64,000 bases of DNA from Enterovirga aerilata (lineage in GTDB: Bacteria > Pseudomonadota > Alphaproteobacteria > Rhizobiales > Beijerinckiaceae). Location of the stretch: assembly GCF_013044135.1 (NCBI RefSeq), contig NZ_JABEPP010000003.1:186001-250000 (forward strand). Reading direction: 5' to 3'. The notes beneath the pieces were generated by a model. It had not been told where the DNA came from, searched no databases, and was given only the letters and a program-made list of their open reading frames with translations. Of the stretch, positions 63,027 to 64,000 are shown piece after piece. Numbering within the stretch: the stretch's first letter is position 1; each line of letters starts with the position of its first letter. A program made the position numbers and the translations under genes.

Positions 63027-63623
63027 TCAGGACCGACCAAGATCGTCGAGCGCGAAGCCGAGAGCGGCGGGCGCATGGAGCGGCTCAAGTCTCGATGATG
63101 CCGGCACGCGCTCGATCCTGCTGTAGCCGTGCTCGCCCGGATCGCGATGCACGTGCGTCAGACGGCGCGGCACATCGATCACCCAAAGCTCCTGCACCCC
63201 GAAGGACGCGTAGATCCCAGGCTTGCGCCCGAGGTCGTAATCCAGCGACGAATCCGCCACCTCGATCGCGAGCAGCACGTCGGGTCCCTTGAGCTCGCGC
63301 AGCGCGACCGAGGCCGGAAACACCACGAAGTCCGGTTCCAGGTAGGTCCACTCGGACAGGTAAAGCCCGGTCTCCTGCATGTAGTCGAAGCCGTCCGGGC
63401 AGTGCCGGCCCCATAGGCGGTTGATTGCGCCCTTGAGGCCCTCGTGGCGGTAGCCCTTGGGCGACATCTCGACGATCTCCCCGTCCAGGACTTCGAGCCG
63501 CTCATCCTCCTGGATGAGGCCGAGCTCGACCATCCGCACCACGTCTGCCACCGGGAAGCGGCGACGGCGCAGCCCCTCCGCAAGCGACGGAGCGTCCCTC
63601 GTTGCAGGCGCGGACGAGATCAT
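63027..63623 (-). CDS. Uma2-family (DUF820) PD-(D/E)XK endonuclease-like protein
   Basis: A 198-residue protein with the Uma2 fold: VRMVELGLIQEDERLEVLDGEIVEMSPKGYRHE, then YLEPDFVVFP (Asp98), KGPDVLLAIEVADSSLDYDLGRKPGIYASFGVQELWVID with Glu121 and Lys134 giving the PD-(D/E)XK triad. The family is abundant in cyanobacteria and occurs in alphaproteobacteria, and members are thought to be restriction-like or DNA-repair nucleases of unknown specificity. It precedes hlyU (3-bp gap), likely in the same transcript. No partner methylase is present. Confidence 0.85.
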   Translation of the reverse strand: MISSAPATRDAPSLAEGLRRRRFPVADVVRMVELGLIQEDERLEVLDGEIVEMSPKGYRHEGLKGAINRLWGRHCPDGFDYMQETGLYLSEWTYLEPDFVVFPASVALRELKGPDVLLAIEVADSSLDYDLGRKPGIYASFGVQELWVIDVPRRLTHVHRDPGEHGYSRIERVPASSRLEPLHAPAALGFALDDLGRS

Positions 63624-63678
63624 GGTGCCATCCTAGCACATGCCGCCGCCGATGAAGGCCCGGTCTGGAGCGCTCCAG

Positions 63679-64000
63679 TCAGTTGTCCAGGAAGCTGCGC
63701 AGCTTCCGCGAGCGGCTCGGGTGCTTGAGCTTGCGCAAGGCCTTCGCCTCGATCTGGCGGATGCGCTCGCGTGTGACCGAGAACTGCTGGCCGACCTCCT
63801 CGAGCGTGTGGTCGGTGTTCATGCCGATGCCGAAGCGCATGCGCAGGACGCGTTCCTCACGCGGCGTGAGCGACGCCAGGACTCGGGTCGTGGTCTCGCG
63901 CAGGTTCGACTGGATCGCCGCGTCGATCGGCAGGACCGCGTTCTTGTCCTCGATGAAGTCGCCGAGATGCGAATCCTCCTCGTCGCCGATCGGAGTTTCC
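63679..64000 (-). CDS. rpoD: RNA polymerase sigma-70 factor RpoD (3' end of the gene)
   Basis: Only the last 106 codons are inside the window. The frame gives [19 protein letters not shown] (end of region 3), then region 4: [63 protein letters not shown], identified by [15 protein letters not shown] and the -35-recognition helix [14 protein letters not shown]. The RSFLDN C-terminus is typical of alphaproteobacterial RpoD. It is the housekeeping sigma factor; its N-terminal regions lie outside. Confidence 0.97.
   Translation of the reverse strand, partial: ETPIGDEEDSHLGDFIEDKNAVLPIDAAIQSNLRETTTRVLASLTPREERVLRMRFGIGMNTDHTLEEVGQQFSVTRERIRQIEAKALRKLKHPSRSRKLRSFLDN

Overview
The window is one contiguous stretch of GC-rich (visibly near 70% G+C), gene-dense DNA with no rRNA, tRNA, CRISPR array or transposase that I can see. 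Gene content (HmuTUV haem uptake, many Liv-type ABC importers, MucR, a DUF6867 gene in a liv operon, an RpoD ending in the usual alphaproteobacterial way, CtrA-type TTAA-N7-TTAA sites) points to a chromosome of a Hyphomicrobiales alphaproteobacterium, perhaps near Methylobacteriaceae or Beijerinckiaceae. The family is inferred from content only.

Layout. 1-4486: haem uptake (hmuT end, hmuU, hmuV, TonB-dependent receptor). 4548-7131: sugar-nucleotide-type dehydrogenase, P1 peptidase, LysE and SMR exporters. 7262-13493: a complete minus-strand branched-chain amino-acid importer (livH-M-G-F, then a brnT/brnA toxin-antitoxin pair wedged in, a DUF6867 gene, livJ). 13694-18432: CoxG-like protein, small membrane and exported proteins, and the biotin-carrying PccA subunit. 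18442-19665: an obviously AT-richer single-gene island encoding a STAS / GHKL ATPase / STAS-like protein. 19715-29630: small housekeeping enzymes (gamma-glutamylcyclotransferase-like, acylphosphatase, TAXI binding protein, rhodanese, DUF599, DUF3253, YciI, RraA-like aldolase, aldo/keto reductase, GST, isovaleryl-CoA dehydrogenase, GH25 lysozyme) plus a 597-bp non-coding gap.

29810-35924 is a minus-strand catabolic/transport operon (GntR regulator, SDR, cupin dioxygenase-like protein, two permeases, ATPase, a small unknown membrane protein, substrate-binding protein). 36349-41943 is a Dpp/Opp-type oligopeptide importer with a fused DppD-DppF ATPase, followed by an alpha/beta hydrolase and a convergent thioesterase. 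43440-46473 holds a secreted serine protease, a zinc-ligand-deficient MucR, an atypical metallo-beta-lactamase-fold protein, a small gene behind a perfect CtrA box and a 52-residue histone-H1-like protein.

46522-58190 looks like a second catabolic island: MmgE/PrpD, two SDRs, a GntR regulator, a carboxymuconolactone-decarboxylase-like protein, a 3-hydroxyisobutyrate-dehydrogenase-like enzyme, and a second Liv-type importer (livH, a livM-livG fusion, livF, two paralogous binding proteins). Together these suggest uptake and oxidation of a branched or hydroxylated carboxylic acid. 58286-64000: SseA sulfurtransferase, AlaX-type editing protein, fumarylacetoacetase-family hydrolase, FadL-type porin, HlyU, Uma2-family nuclease, and the 3' end of rpoD.

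Most notable: (i) brnT appears to be broken by a single-base frameshift while brnA is intact; (ii) a REP-like palindromic element is translated in frame as the linker of the LivM-LivG fusion, and a related element supplies the ribosome-binding site of livH in the same operon; (iii) the AT-rich STAS-GHKL-STAS island gene; (iv) a perfect CtrA box; (v) a motif repeated at three promoters of the second catabolic island.
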